Positions 1 through 11,700 of a DNA stretch of 64,000 bases are shown here, piece after piece. Origin of the DNA: Tribonema minus. Lineage: Eukaryota > Sar > Xanthophyceae > Tribonematales > Tribonemataceae. Location: positions 558,001 through 622,000 of the forward strand of contig JAFCMP010000046.1 of assembly GCA_017506865.1 (NCBI GenBank), in the 5' to 3' direction. The number at the start of each line of letters is the position of its first letter. Position 1 is the stretch's first letter. The position numbers and the translations under genes were made by a program. The notes beneath the pieces are model-generated. The model was not told where the DNA came from. It saw nothing but the letters and a program-made list of their open reading frames with translations, and did not search any database.

Positions 1-563
1 CTGGTGCTGGTCAAGCTTTTTTGCAGCTGCTGCATTGTGTACAGCGTGCTCATCGCACCGAACCATGCCCCAGTTTGGCACGAGGCCGTGGAGGTCGTAT
101 ACGGAATGTGGTCCTCCAAGTCAAGCTGTATGGTGTCCAGAGCCTGGCGTAAAAGGCGGCTCATGAACTTCGGATGCGAGGTCATTGATGTAGATGTCAA
201 CACGTCAAGCATGTCCGAGCGCTCGCTATGACGGCACCTCCAGCCTGCTTCCTCTGCGCCTGTGTCACTGCCTGGCCCCACTGCTGCGGCTTCAGCAGTA
301 CTTTTTTGGCTTTGGTCGCCCTGCGCACATTGGCCATAACTGAACGGTGTATGTCATGGTTGCAGTGGTCGCCATCAAGGCTTGCACCACCCGCCATAGC
401 GTTCGCCGATCCTGCCTGCTCCCGGGACAGAGATTGCCACGGGCTGCCCCGTACGTGTCGTGTCAAGCACTTCGTACGCTCTGCCGTATGCTTTCGCAGA
501 CGCCAATGAAAGTGCGGCCGTCCTGTCTTCTTCTGAGTGGTCAGCACCTTCTGCAGACTGCAT
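1..563 (-). CDS. Possible 5' part of an unidentified gene, running off the left edge
   Basis: I do not recognise this product. On the minus strand an ATG at 563 opens a frame to about 383 that ends in EQ-poor, Gly-rich sequence (GRIGERYGGWCK). A second open segment runs from about 334 to the window edge with no stop and has ordinary protein composition (for example HPKFMSRLLRQALDTIQLD). A short intron of about 50 bases, GTGGTG to TTCAG, would join the two in frame; that is shorter than most introns here. Another minus frame between 547 and 197 is also open, so the model is uncertain. If real, it is divergently transcribed from the MED20 gene, with about 230 bases between the two start codons. 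Confidence 0.3.
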
Positions 564-797
564 CGCTGCTCACGCCACGTGCTACTTCACGGACTGCAAG
601 GGGACCGCCTTGCTGAAAGTAGAGATCTTGTACGCCCAATGCCAGCCCGCTTCTGCTTGAGGAGTTGCCTAGCTAGCATTGAAAAACGTTTTGATGCGTT
701 GTCCTTGGCTGCTGCTGGGAGCGCCACGCAGCCAAACTTTCCGAGAACTTCAACTGGAAGTTCTCTCAGCTTGAAGTTAAACTAAAACATAGTGGTT
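564..797. other. Short interval between two divergent start codons
   Basis: This interval would hold the promoters of the MED20-like gene and of the tentative left-edge gene. It contains an inverted repeat at 743-765 (GAGAACTTC, 5-base spacer, GAAGTTCTC), whose half site recurs elsewhere in the window. I see no TATA box or other recognisable element. Confidence 0.35.
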
Positions 798-3700
798 ATG
801 GGGGAAGGACGGCCGGGAGTTGGATGGTGCGTGTGCTGCATCAGGCCTGCTTTGTATAATCAACTCGCGTGATGTGTCTTGGCTTGGGTGCTTTGCTTGC
901 GGTTCCAGCTGTCAGCAAGCACATCGTCGTAACAAACATACTCATCCGGCCTGAGAAGCAGCGACACCTGTGTGCTATTGCCTGCGCAGCAATACGGCCA
1001 TCTATGATTGTCAATACCGCTAGCGTTGGCTACGAGTAAGCACAAAAATCTCACCACATCGAGAACTCGGCTGGACAGCGTTCGACGCACGTCAAATTTT
1101 TAGGAGTGTATGCTGTGTTTTCTTGCAGCATATTCGGACGGGTGGCGGCGACAAGCACTTTGGTGGATGAACTGACATTGCTGCACAAGGCGCTAACTGA
1201 GGAGCTGGCGGCCACACCATGTGGCAGGTGGAATGTGGAGATCGCTTTCAAGCAGAAGCATGCCAGCAAGAAGTCAGCTGGCGGGGTACGTCACAACGCC
1301 AGTACATCCATCGCGCCGCCGCCACGGCGTGCAATCTGAGTTGCTCGTGGGAATGTACGAGCACGCAAAGGGTTCTTGACAGCGACAGCTTGACGTGGTT
1401 AATCAGCTTCATGTACCGGCAGTCAACTACGCATAAACGCTGGCAGCTGCTGGAATGCTTTGTGACCTCGAAAGTGAGACTCCTACCAGTATTAATCATG
1501 TGCTCCACAGCGCCATGGGTGCACGGCGCTTGCCTCATGTGATTGCGCAGACTGGCCTGAAGTTGCTGCAGCAGAAACTAACCGAGCAAGCGCAAAGTTC
1601 ATGTGCCAAGGCAACAGTGCTACTCAGCAACAACGCGCTCAGTGCCTCTGTTTTGTGGAGGTCTGCCTCTTGTTGGCGGCTCCAGCCATCGCCAGGGCCT
1701 CATTGCTACTTTAGGCATCTCAGTACAACGGACGTAAGGCGCAATGCCATCAGCACAAAACCACAGCGGAGGACAAACTGCAGAGGTCATGCTATGAATC
1801 ATCTTTTTACCAGCAAAGTGTATGTGGCAACACCGCATGACCCTGCCCGCACCTGCAAGGCGAGACGATACCTCAGACAGTTGGGACGCCGGTCACGTGA
1901 GGCGATTTGTGAATATTGCTCACAAATGTTGAGCCCTGTTTCTTGTGTTGATCATGATGGCTTGTCATGAGTTGGAGCACCATTGACGTGCGCACAGCTT
2001 ATGATGACCGTTCGTGCGCTTCTTGATGAACTCCCGGCGTGTTATGCATCTCTCGACTGGATTTGGCAAACAGAGTGCGGAGCACCGCGTGCCTCCACAC
2101 GCCCCTTACATGCAGTGCGTACGTGACCGCGCCGTGCCGCACAGGACGACGGCATGCGCTTTGGAGTGAACACCGCGGTGGCGTTCATAGGCGAGGGCGC
2201 GCGGCAGCAGGACGCTACCTACCCCTTTGACAGAATAAACGTGGTGCGGCGGTCCGATGAGGTGGGCTGCAAAACAGGATTCTCACAACTATCTAGTGAA
2301 ATGGCCTTTTAAAAGGCCAGCGCTTGATTGAGTGGCGGGGTTGGCGGGGGTGGTTCGTGGGAACCAGTCTTTCGCGAGGGTTTATCACTCTGGCGATGTA
2401 CGTCTCCATTGACGTGTTTCGCCACATGTGCGCACTGGCTGCGCCCTACTTGGTGGGCGCATCGCATTTCCTGAGTCTACATTCTTACAGTAGTGATATA
2501 ATGTAGAAGTATATTGGTATGGCATGAAATGTGCACGGTGAACACACAGTCACAGCAGTAAAAAAACTGACAGCAGTGCCTGGACATCCACCTTGGGAGC
2601 ATCAGGGCAGGGCAGTGCCGCAAGTTGAAGCTGCAATCACCAATGCAGCTGATTGTTGTGCATGTCGTTCGAGGGGCGCAGAAGGTTCCGCAAGCTCCAT
2701 GGTCCTGAGCTGCTTTTGAATCCTTGTGCTTGTTGTAACCATGAATAACAATTATCACGTGCAGCAGCCCTGCACAGTGACTTGTAATAGCAGCTTCGTC
2801 CATGTAGCGGCATCACGCAATAGCATGACGTCAATGTTCTGTAATCAACCATGCGATAGCAGTTGAGGAATTTTCATATCTTGTCAGCTATGTCCCAGTT
2901 GTAAATGATCTGTTCAAACGCTGTGTGAATGCCTGTGGTGCTTGTTCGCACGATATGCACATGCTTGTGTGAGGACGCGTGAGTATGTGAATTTTACGTG
3001 AGCCTGTTTATTCTGCATACTGGAACAGGCTTGAGCACGTTTGCCTATTGCAGCACTGGCCACCAAATCTTCTCTCACAACACAGGCTCAATCACATGTT
3101 TGTGTACTGCAGCGTCAGCCATCAAAGCATTTCTCATCCTTCTTGAACTTCAGTGCACTGTTGCGCTGAAGCTCTCGCTCATTACAACATAACGCATGGC
3201 CGTGCTCAACCGCGTTTGCGCATCGCACAGCCTGGCCGCGTGTGCCTGGTTCAAGAGATGGGCAAGCGCGCTGCGACGCTGGAGCAGGTGTTGGTTGGCG
3301 ATGACGCACTGGAGGCAGACATGGCCAAAAAGGTCCCATATCCCACCAGGCTCAAGGTACGTGTCATTGAGACACTTCCAGGTTGTCACATGACACGTAG
3401 ATTTTGTACTTTTTATTAATTCTCGCTCAGGGCGCAAAAAAGCCCAGATGATTGGCATCCAGCTGTACGGAATCTACATGTCGTATGACAGTCTGAAAGT
3501 GTCGTAACGACAACCACTCAAACGCCGCCGCCGCCAAATGGCATCTCGGGATTCTGTACTATAAGCTTTGACATCAATCATCTGGGCTGTTTCGCGCCCT
3601 GAGTGAGCATTAAAATACAAGCACGTGTGAGACGCATGTGATCATGGCTGGGCGGTGCTTCACGGTAGATCACCCGTAGGTAGGTATGATATGGGTGGCG

Positions 3701-4824
3701 CTTCAGGCAATCAGGAGCTGGCGCTGTGACCAGAGTAGTGCATGTTTTTGTCGTTGGACGCTGCTCATGTTAGATCACCGATGTGATAGGGGTTATGTGT
3801 CAGGCGATGATGATTTCCAGCTTTGGCGTTGGCGCTGATGCGACGGTATGCCACTGTGCCATGTCATGAGAGTGCTCTGACGTGAGCGCGCAATCGCATT
3901 AGCGCTGTGCGAGCCGCTCTGAAAAGCGCATTTGTGCGCACAGACGCGCTTCTCAGAGTGGCTCGTGGAGGTGCATGCATGCGCTCCTCAACACACCGAT
4001 GATTGCAGCATGACCGGCCTGTGCCAAGACACAACTTGTGCAACCTGTCATTCACGTTTCAATGACGGCGCGCCGCAGTAATCACGCACTCACACTGCAC
4101 TGGCGCTGGCAGGCCGTCATTGAGGGATCAGCTTTTAGCCTGGGGGACTTCACGGTACGCGTGGGCACGTGCCGCAAGGGCAGCACGTATCGGGGGCTCG
4201 CCATGGAGGTGCGTCACCTCCTGAAGTTAGGATGAGCTTGTGATGCAGCACGCAGTCCAGAGCATGCACGGTCGAGCGCAATTGCTCGAGAAGTTGACAC
4301 AGGTTGCTGGTTGATGTGCGTTGTTGAAGGGTGGTTGGGGGCAAATCGGGCAGTGCGTTGTGGTGACTGAGCGCAAGTGCACAATGGCGTGCTCTAGTGA
4401 GATGAGCATGTGGGGCAAGCAGCGCCCAATGGGCTGACTACTACATAACAATTGCGAGTGATCTCAGGGTTGCTGCACTACTTCATACTGCTGGCACATC
4501 GCTGGAAAGCGAGCACACCGGTCACAAACCCCAACCAACTCTCACTGCCATTGCTCCACTGCGCAGGTGGAGTATCATCCCTGCTCTAGCGTGCGAGACG
4601 GTGAAGCTATGATAGAAGCCCTGCTGCCTACGCTCGACCCAGCAGGCACCTTTCGACACGCGCTATCGCCACTGCCTTGTGCACTCGAACCAATGGCCAT
4701 TGGCAACGGTGCCGGCGCCAGCGGTTGCAACGGCGGCAGTGGCGCCACGCAGGCGGCACGGAATTCGCGGTCGGCAGTGGGCGCGCTGCAGGTGTGCGCA
4801 TTGTTCAACACGCTGCTTGTATAG
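798..4824 (+). CDS. MED20: Mediator complex subunit 20-like protein (6 exons)
   Basis: Predicted nuclear subunit of the Mediator head module, which links activators to RNA polymerase II. Exons: 798-826, 1129-1285, 2145-2261, 3231-3356, 4113-4208, 4567-4824, giving about 260 residues; human MED20 is 212. All junction phases agree. Family-like features in order: a short start MGEGRPGVGC; a helix LVDELTLLHKAL followed by GRWNVEIAF, matching the plant GRWKATLNF region; a core SAFSLGDFTVRVG, close to the family's QLGDFxxRVG; then RGLAMEVEYHPC, matching RGI.MEIEY; and a C-terminus ALQVCALFNTLLV like the family's VQYxxLFN helix. The third exon (2145-2261) is the least certain: it is open and in phase but has no clear counterpart in known members. 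One intron holds a MITE. Identification rests on remembered family motifs. Confidence 0.72.
3420..3609. mobile_element. 190-bp MITE with TTAA target duplication (piggyBac-like ends)
   Basis: It lies inside the fourth intron of the MED20-like gene. The ends are inverted repeats of about 35 bases: the left starts TTCTCGCTCAGGGCGCAAAA, and the right, read on the other strand, starts TGCTCACTCAGGGCGCGAAA; both continue into GCCCAGATGATTG. Each end is directly flanked by TTAA (3416-3419 and 3610-3613). TTAA duplication is the hallmark of piggyBac-type transposition. There is no coding capacity, so this is a non-autonomous copy. The superfamily assignment rests on the target site only. Confidence 0.75.
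3904..3968. repeat. Imperfect hairpin in a MED20 intron
   Basis: GCGAGCCGCTCTGAAAAGCGC near 3907-3927 pairs with GCGCTTCTCAGAGTGGCTCGT near 3948-3968 (about 18 of 21 positions) around a short loop. It could be the core of a second, decayed foldback element. No target duplication was found. Confidence 0.45.
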
Positions 4825-5761
4825 CGGCTCGTATAGTGGCGAACAGCACGCTGCAGCTGTTAATACACCATGTTCAAATGACAGCTCCCTTGTCAAAAAT
4901 TGTTGTCGCTTGTTTGGCATATCAGATGCTGTGCATCACGTGCGCTTGTAGTCTAGTGTCATGCCATGCCTGTCTGTTGCCGCCAATGGCGTCCGCTTGG
5001 GTCCTTGCCCATATGTACCCAGCATCTTGCATGATCGTTGTCACTCTGCTGGCGCCAGTGATGACACCAACGCGTGAGCAGCTCTTAAAAACGAACTTTG
5101 CGCGGTGCCTTCTTCTCAAAATTGTGCGCGCAGGAGCACTACTGTATGCACCATATGCCTTCTGCCACACAGTGGGATCACTTGCATCCATGCGCCAATA
5201 TCAAAAAATGCTGCAAAAACGAGCGTTGAGCATTGCAACAGCGAACGGCAGGGGATGATGACATCTGAGCAAAATAGCACAGTCATTGATGTGTATTCTA
5301 ATAGCTTGTGCCTCAGCGGTGCAGCTCTTGTGCCCCGCACACACCCCTCATTCAGCGGCAACACACGGGCGGCCACTTAAGTGCTCCTTGCTCGTTCGGT
5401 CGGTCCGTCACAAATTGCATCACGATCATGAACTGCTGTCATCAAAGGGAACTCGTGGACCGCAGGCCATACTCCCATTGCCAAATGCACCCTCCGCTCA
5501 ACACCAAATACAACCTAAAGACATCATCGTTCTGTGTCGACACACACCTTTTACCGGAGGCAACACTCTGATGCACACATGTGACGTCGCTCTCTCTTTC
5601 ACGCGCCATCATCGCCTCACTCCATGACAACGAAACACCTCTTGTCTCACTCACACCTGGGAGGACTCTACCAACCCCCCCCCAAGACACCCTTTCCTTT
5701 AACCCCGTTGTCCTTCATTCAGGGGAGCCATTTCGCTGGACCCCTGCCCCTCATTCAATCT
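4825..5761. other. Intergenic, between convergent MED20 and myosin 3' ends
   Basis: This holds the 3' untranslated regions of both genes. Apart from a C-run near 5675-5683 and CT-rich sequence around 5580-5760 I see nothing recognisable. Short open frames here have no protein-like features. Confidence 0.5.
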
Positions 5762-8700
5762 CTACGCATTGGCCATGCGCACGTAGGCCGCGTCTCCCGC
5801 GCGGGCCAGGTCAATGCCCCCTTTGGTCATCGCGGCCGGGGCGGGGGGGGCAGTGAGATTGGCGGTGGCCAACTCCTTGAGAAGGGCGTCCCTGTCGCCG
5901 TGGCCCGCCAGCAGCTGGCCCTGCAGCTGCATCACTCTGCGCAGAGGGGGCGGGATGAGGGGGGATGGGGGGTTACAGGTCAGAAAAGGAGTCTAATGGG
6001 GGGGCATCGCAGCTGTGCACTTGGCGAGAGAGGATCAGCATTCTTGGTGGCGGGCGCAGATCATGGGGACAAGAGCCGCAATTTGGCTGACTTGCTGCTC
6101 GGCATTCAAGGCACGCGCACTGCATAGTTGAGCTTGAGTGCGACGGCTCAGCTGATTTTGACCGTTTCCTGGCCCTGAGCGCCTCTGTTGGCTCACAAGA
6201 GTGATGATGCATGCGCAGTAACATGACATCGAGCAGGCGCAGAGCACGCACTTGAGACCACTGGCTCACCTGGTCTGGTGCTGCATGAGCTGCTGCATGC
6301 TGGCCAGGCTCTGCGTGAGGCACGCCATGTTGGACGTGAGTGCCTCAAAGGCAGCGCTGGTGCGCCCCATGTAGGCCTCTGTACTGGCGGCCGTTGGTGC
6401 CGTTGTGGCAGCGGCAACGCGCTGCGAAGCCTCCATCTGCAGCATTCAAGTTCAAGAGAGTACGTCGTGCGAGTCAGTTGAGGGCTGCTACAACACCGTC
6501 AGCGGTGGCCATTACATTCAAAAACACGGCTGCGCGCGCACTTGCCACTGTGCAGATGCTGATCCACAGCTAGCCTGCGCACCGGGTCAACGTGCTCGAT
6601 CAGCTCATGTTGCTGGAACTGCAGTATACAACCAGTATATCAACCTGCCACTTCATTTTATAGATCAAGTGTCACGCCCCGCTAACATGCGATGCCTAGA
6701 CGCTGTCAAACGCAATTTGTTGGTGCAACGCACTCGGTACCCGTACGACACTAGTGTTCGATGCATCTCGGTTTCTGTACGACACCAGTGTATGGCGCAT
6801 CTCGTTACCTGTACGACACTAGTGCACAACACTACCGAGATGCGTTGTATCGACAACACCTGGCCGCACACTGCGACTCACCAGGCGGACGGTCCCCTCC
6901 AGCCCCTCAATGCGCTCGCCGGCACCCTGCAGTGCTGCGGCCGCAGCCTCGGCTGTCGTGCCGGACAGCTCGGCCTCCTCACTAGAGACCAGAGCTCTGG
7001 CAGCGGCCACGGCGGCAGAAGCCTCGTTGGCGGCAAGGGTCACCTCGTCCACAGTCTGTGGTGCAGCGGGCAGATGTTGAAGTTGAAGTGCCCAAGGTTA
7101 GACACAGTCCGATGCTTGGTGCACAAGATGGATTGGTGGTGAGCGAGCGCTCGCGTATACGCCGTATGACGAGCGCTGCTGTAAACAGGTGCCACCTTGA
7201 CACTGTGTACATTGACGAGAACGTGCAACATGCAGATTCAAAGCGCGGCGCATCAGCCACTTTGCCTTGTGCAAACAGTGTAAAGTCGTAATGCGCCTGC
7301 ATGGCAATGCTGTGGCACTACACTCCACACCTGTGCCTAGTCTACCTAGGCAGTTTTACATGGTGTGTGTGACTTACTGGCAGCGCCATGTTGAGTCGGT
7401 TGGCCACGCGCTCCAGGTCATCCTGCAGGTGGCGGCGCTGCAGTGCAACGGATGCAGACGAGTGGCAATGGCACACAGATCAGTACAGCTACATGTGAAG
7501 AGTGAGACATCTGTTTGTTGCCAACCGTCGTGTCAGTAGCAGATTTGCGTGTATCGATGACGCTTCAGTATGGAATTGAACAGTGAGGTGGTGGCAGACG
7601 GGGACTTGCGGCGTGTGCAGCACCTTGGCTGTGCAAACGCTATTCTTTGGTGGAGTATGATGCCTCCTGTTGGTATGGACTTCAATTGAACCTTGGCTCA
7701 CATAAAGCGAACAAGTACCTACACTTATGCATGCTAATATGCGGTGATGCGCATAAAAGTGCACATGATACTGCCTTCATGACACAAAATAATGAGAAAT
7801 CATGCCATGCCAGGGTATCCAAGCGAGTGCCAGTTGCAGTCCTGGATAACTGTTGACAGGCCATTTTACAGGTTTGTGACTTGTGTCATTGTGGCAGCGG
7901 TATATGCACTGCGGCCAGGCCCTGCGCTGTCAGTTGAACCTCGACGATGTCCTGCAAGCTACCTCAATAGCAGATGGTGTCAGACAATGCATGTGCCAAA
8001 GCTTCCTGTGAGGAGCACTGCATCCTAGATTGTTATTTCTAACCCTTACCGCAACACCAGCGGGAGACACATGAGTAGCAGAGTAGCAAGGACAATGCAA
8101 GCTGGTGTGCTAACCTGGCGCACAGCATCTTCGGCAGAGGCCTTCTCCTCCAGCTCTGCACGGCGCGCTGCGATGCGCGCCGCGGCGGCCTTCAGGGCCT
8201 CCTTGCGACTCATGTCACGCTGTTTGTGGGCAGGCGCGACAGCAGAGGCATGTCAAGCATTGCCATGTTCGGGCTTGAGAGCGTGACAGTGCAGGAGTTT
8301 ACAAACGCGGCACAGCTGCTTGCACGCAACCGGTTTGAGGTTTCAGGAGCGGGCAGAGGGCGGGCATCCACTCGTGCACGCACATGTCGGGTGTGTCGGC
8401 CGGCGCAAGCGCGCAGCGTATCGCGCACTCACACGTGCTGCTGTAATTCATGATAAAGGCTGTTGTGCAACCAGAATTTCCGAGGCCTAGACTGGACAGC
8501 ACCTGTCATATTCACCAGCCGCGCAAGCCAGTGTAAGACCACCGACGCTCCAATTGCATGGGGCTCTTGCATGCACTCAAGCCACGCAGGGCGCACGAGC
8601 CGCACACTGCGAGGCACGGAAACCAAAGTTACATCAACAAGAGCCGGGTGAAGGGGGAGAGGGGGAAGGCGGGGGGGTGTTCACCTGCTGAGCGTGGTGC

Positions 8701-11700
8701 GCGTCCATGGCGGACGACGCCTGCTCCGCATCCCGCAGCGCCTCTGTCACGGCGCGAGGCGCCACCCACGCAGTCGCAGTGCTGGCGGTAGCCGCGGCCG
8801 CAGCGGCGGCGTCGCCGTCCTCAACGAGCGTTGCTGCGGCAGTGTGCAGCTTAGCGAGAGCGGCGTCGGCGGCCGCGACTAGGGCCTGGCAGGAGGGGGG
8901 GAGGTGAAAAGGGGGGCAGGCAGTGGGGGCGCTAGTGAGCAGAGGGGAGCGAGTGCCGTGTAAGAGAAGAGGGACAAGCAGTCATAATAGTCTGGGCAGC
9001 GGCAGACGAGGCATTGCAACTGCGGTACTGGTGGCGGCTACAATTGGTGGCATTCGCAACTGGTGGCGGTCGTGAGGGCCTGACAGCAGTACTCAATATA
9101 CAGCGCCATACAAACACGCACCGTGGCAGTGGCAGCGTTGGCGCCCGTGGCGACGCGCGCCTTGGCGGCCTCCAGACCGTCGGCGGCGGCCTTCACCTCC
9201 GCACGCGCCTGCCTGCGGCCGCTGATCACTGCCTCGCGGCGCTTGAGCTCCTTGGCGGTGGCCGCATCGGCGGCGGCGACCATGCGCTGCGCCTCTTCGA
9301 GGGCTGCGGGGGACGCAGCGGCGCCACCCTTCTCAATCAGCTGTAGGGGATGGGAGGGGAGGGGGGGGCAGAGGGAGCACCGCGTGAGGTTGGTGTCACC
9401 TGGTGCGCTTGGTATTTGACTGAGTTCGTTTGAGACGCTGCTGCTGTACACTGCCATCACAGGTGCTTTGTGGCAACAATGAGAGCAAATGGGCGTTGCC
9501 CTACAACTTAAAGTGTACTGAACATCACACAGCAGCTCAAGCTAACCTGCCCGTATCGTCCAACGCACGAGTGTTACCCTTAGAGCAGGGCAACAATGCA
9601 AGGCGCACGAAACACTGGTCCCTTGCATACTGTGTTTATGCTGCATCAGATCCTCATTGACAAAGGCATGCACCTCTCCATTCAACCCGTCTCACCTCCA
9701 CAACCACCTTGATAGCGGCCTCGGCAGCGCGCAGCGGCGTGGCGACCCTCTCGCACGCAGCCACGCCTGCCACCTCCGCAGAGGCGGCGGCGGCCATGCA
9801 CCTGGTGCTGACGGACTGCAGCGAGGACTGCGCCGCGGCACGCTGCAAACACAAACGAAAGAAGGCGCGTCAGCAGTGGTTGATGGGCGGGCTAAGCACA
9901 CAAAAACGGGCACGGTAATGAGTGCACGCGCTCAAACGATGTAAAGCAGCATCGTAAGCTTGTGTACAAATACCAGTTTATCATGGAGCCAATGCGTTGC
10001 GACGCTATCAGGTGTCAACTTACAAGCTGACAGCACACTCTTGTTGTCAACACTCCAACCACAGTTTTAAGGTTCGGGTGAACACTGCAAACAGCTATGC
10101 CGCCACATCAATGATCAGGCTTTACCTGCTGCATCAGACCCTCGAGCCTCACGGCCTGGCGCTGTACGAGGCCCTGCGCGGCAGTCACGAGCGCGTGGGC
10201 GCGGTCCATCGCGGCGGCCGCCGCCACAGCATAGCCCAGGTCGTCGGTCCACGTAAAGAGGCCCATGGTCACGCGCTGACGGGCGGCGGCCAGCACGTTC
10301 TGAGGCACACAGGGTATGCATGTACGGGTACATGTGAGCATCAGGGGGCAGGTTCAGTATGGAGTGAGACAATGAGGGCTGGCGGCCGCGGCGCCAGGGC
10401 ACTTGAGCAATGTGCGCGCTGCCGCCGACGTCATCGATAGAATTCGTTACATTACAGCAGCCGGTCCTGCTGGTGTTGTTGATTGAAGGGCACGGCGGCA
10501 ACGCACTTTAACGACAGCCGTACGAGGCAACGAACAGCAGGCAGTGCATGCGCCAGCGCCCACTCACCTCAACACCCGTGACGGCGTGCGCCACCAGCGC
10601 GGCGGACGTCACGGTGCCAGCCAGGAAGCTCGTGCTGCGGTGGTGCCCGCTGCTGCTGGCGGCGGCGGCATGGCCTGCGGCGCCCTCCGCTGCGGCAGTG
10701 CGCCAGTAGGTGATGTCCTCTTTGTCTGCCTCCGTTGTCAGAGCGGCGGGGAGGCGGTCGCAGCGCGCAGCAAAGCTCGCCGCGGCCAGCGTCATCTGCA
10801 CGGCCAGGTTATATAGAGCGGTTGAGTTGTGGTGCAGCTGAACAGTAGCACAGCAGAGGTGGCGGCAGCACGTCAGCAAATGAATTGAGAATTTATACAC
10901 AATGGCACGGCTAGTGATGCAAGTGCATCATAGGACTGCAAACCGACATGCAAGCGAGGGGGCAGAGCGCACATGGGATCTATGTGTAAAACAGAGGTAG
11001 TAGCGAGTGCACTTCACCTCGTTGAAGTAGGTCTGGCACATCTCAAGGCGCAGCAGCGCGGCGCGGCGCGCAGACTCAGCGCGCTGTATGCGGGCGGCCT
11101 GCCTGTGCACAGCAGCCTGCAGCAGTGGTGCAATGACAAAAGAGACAAATGCGGGGAGTACAGATTAGTGAAGCGTGCAGAAGGCTGAACGCCTGTGCAC
11201 AGGCGACTGCAAGGGAGCACGGTAGCTTCGTGGCTTGCTTCAAGGTGGCATTGCAATGGCTCAGGCTGCAAGCATTCAAACACCTTTGCTGCTGTGAGCA
11301 GACTGCAAGTGCAGCGATCAACCATGGGATGCTCTGCGGCACGGGTTTCCTGAACAACAGCACGATCAACATACCACAACGCTTGGTTTGAACTATAATC
11401 TGCGCGTCTACGTAAACCAACACTGGGAATGGTGTCTATGTCAATGCACGCATTTAAGTAAAACCTATTTCATGCCTGTAGGCCATGCCTGGTGCCCTCT
11501 TGATGGGCCTGTACAAACTCATGAAGCACCAGCACATGCACCACAACTGAGCTCAGTCTCACCTCCGCGGCGGCCACCATGGTGATGACTGACTCCACAG
11601 ATACACACTCCTCCTGCCAAGCGTGAACGGCAATAAGCAACGTAGGCAGGTCAGGTGTGCAACAGCAAAGGAAGGGCATATGCCAGCAAGAGCTTACTGT

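Noticed and set aside
2302..2319. Perfect 18-bp palindrome TGGCCTTTTAAAAGGCCA after a MED20 exon
   Set aside because: Noted, but a single short palindrome in an intron is too weak to call an element or regulatory site.
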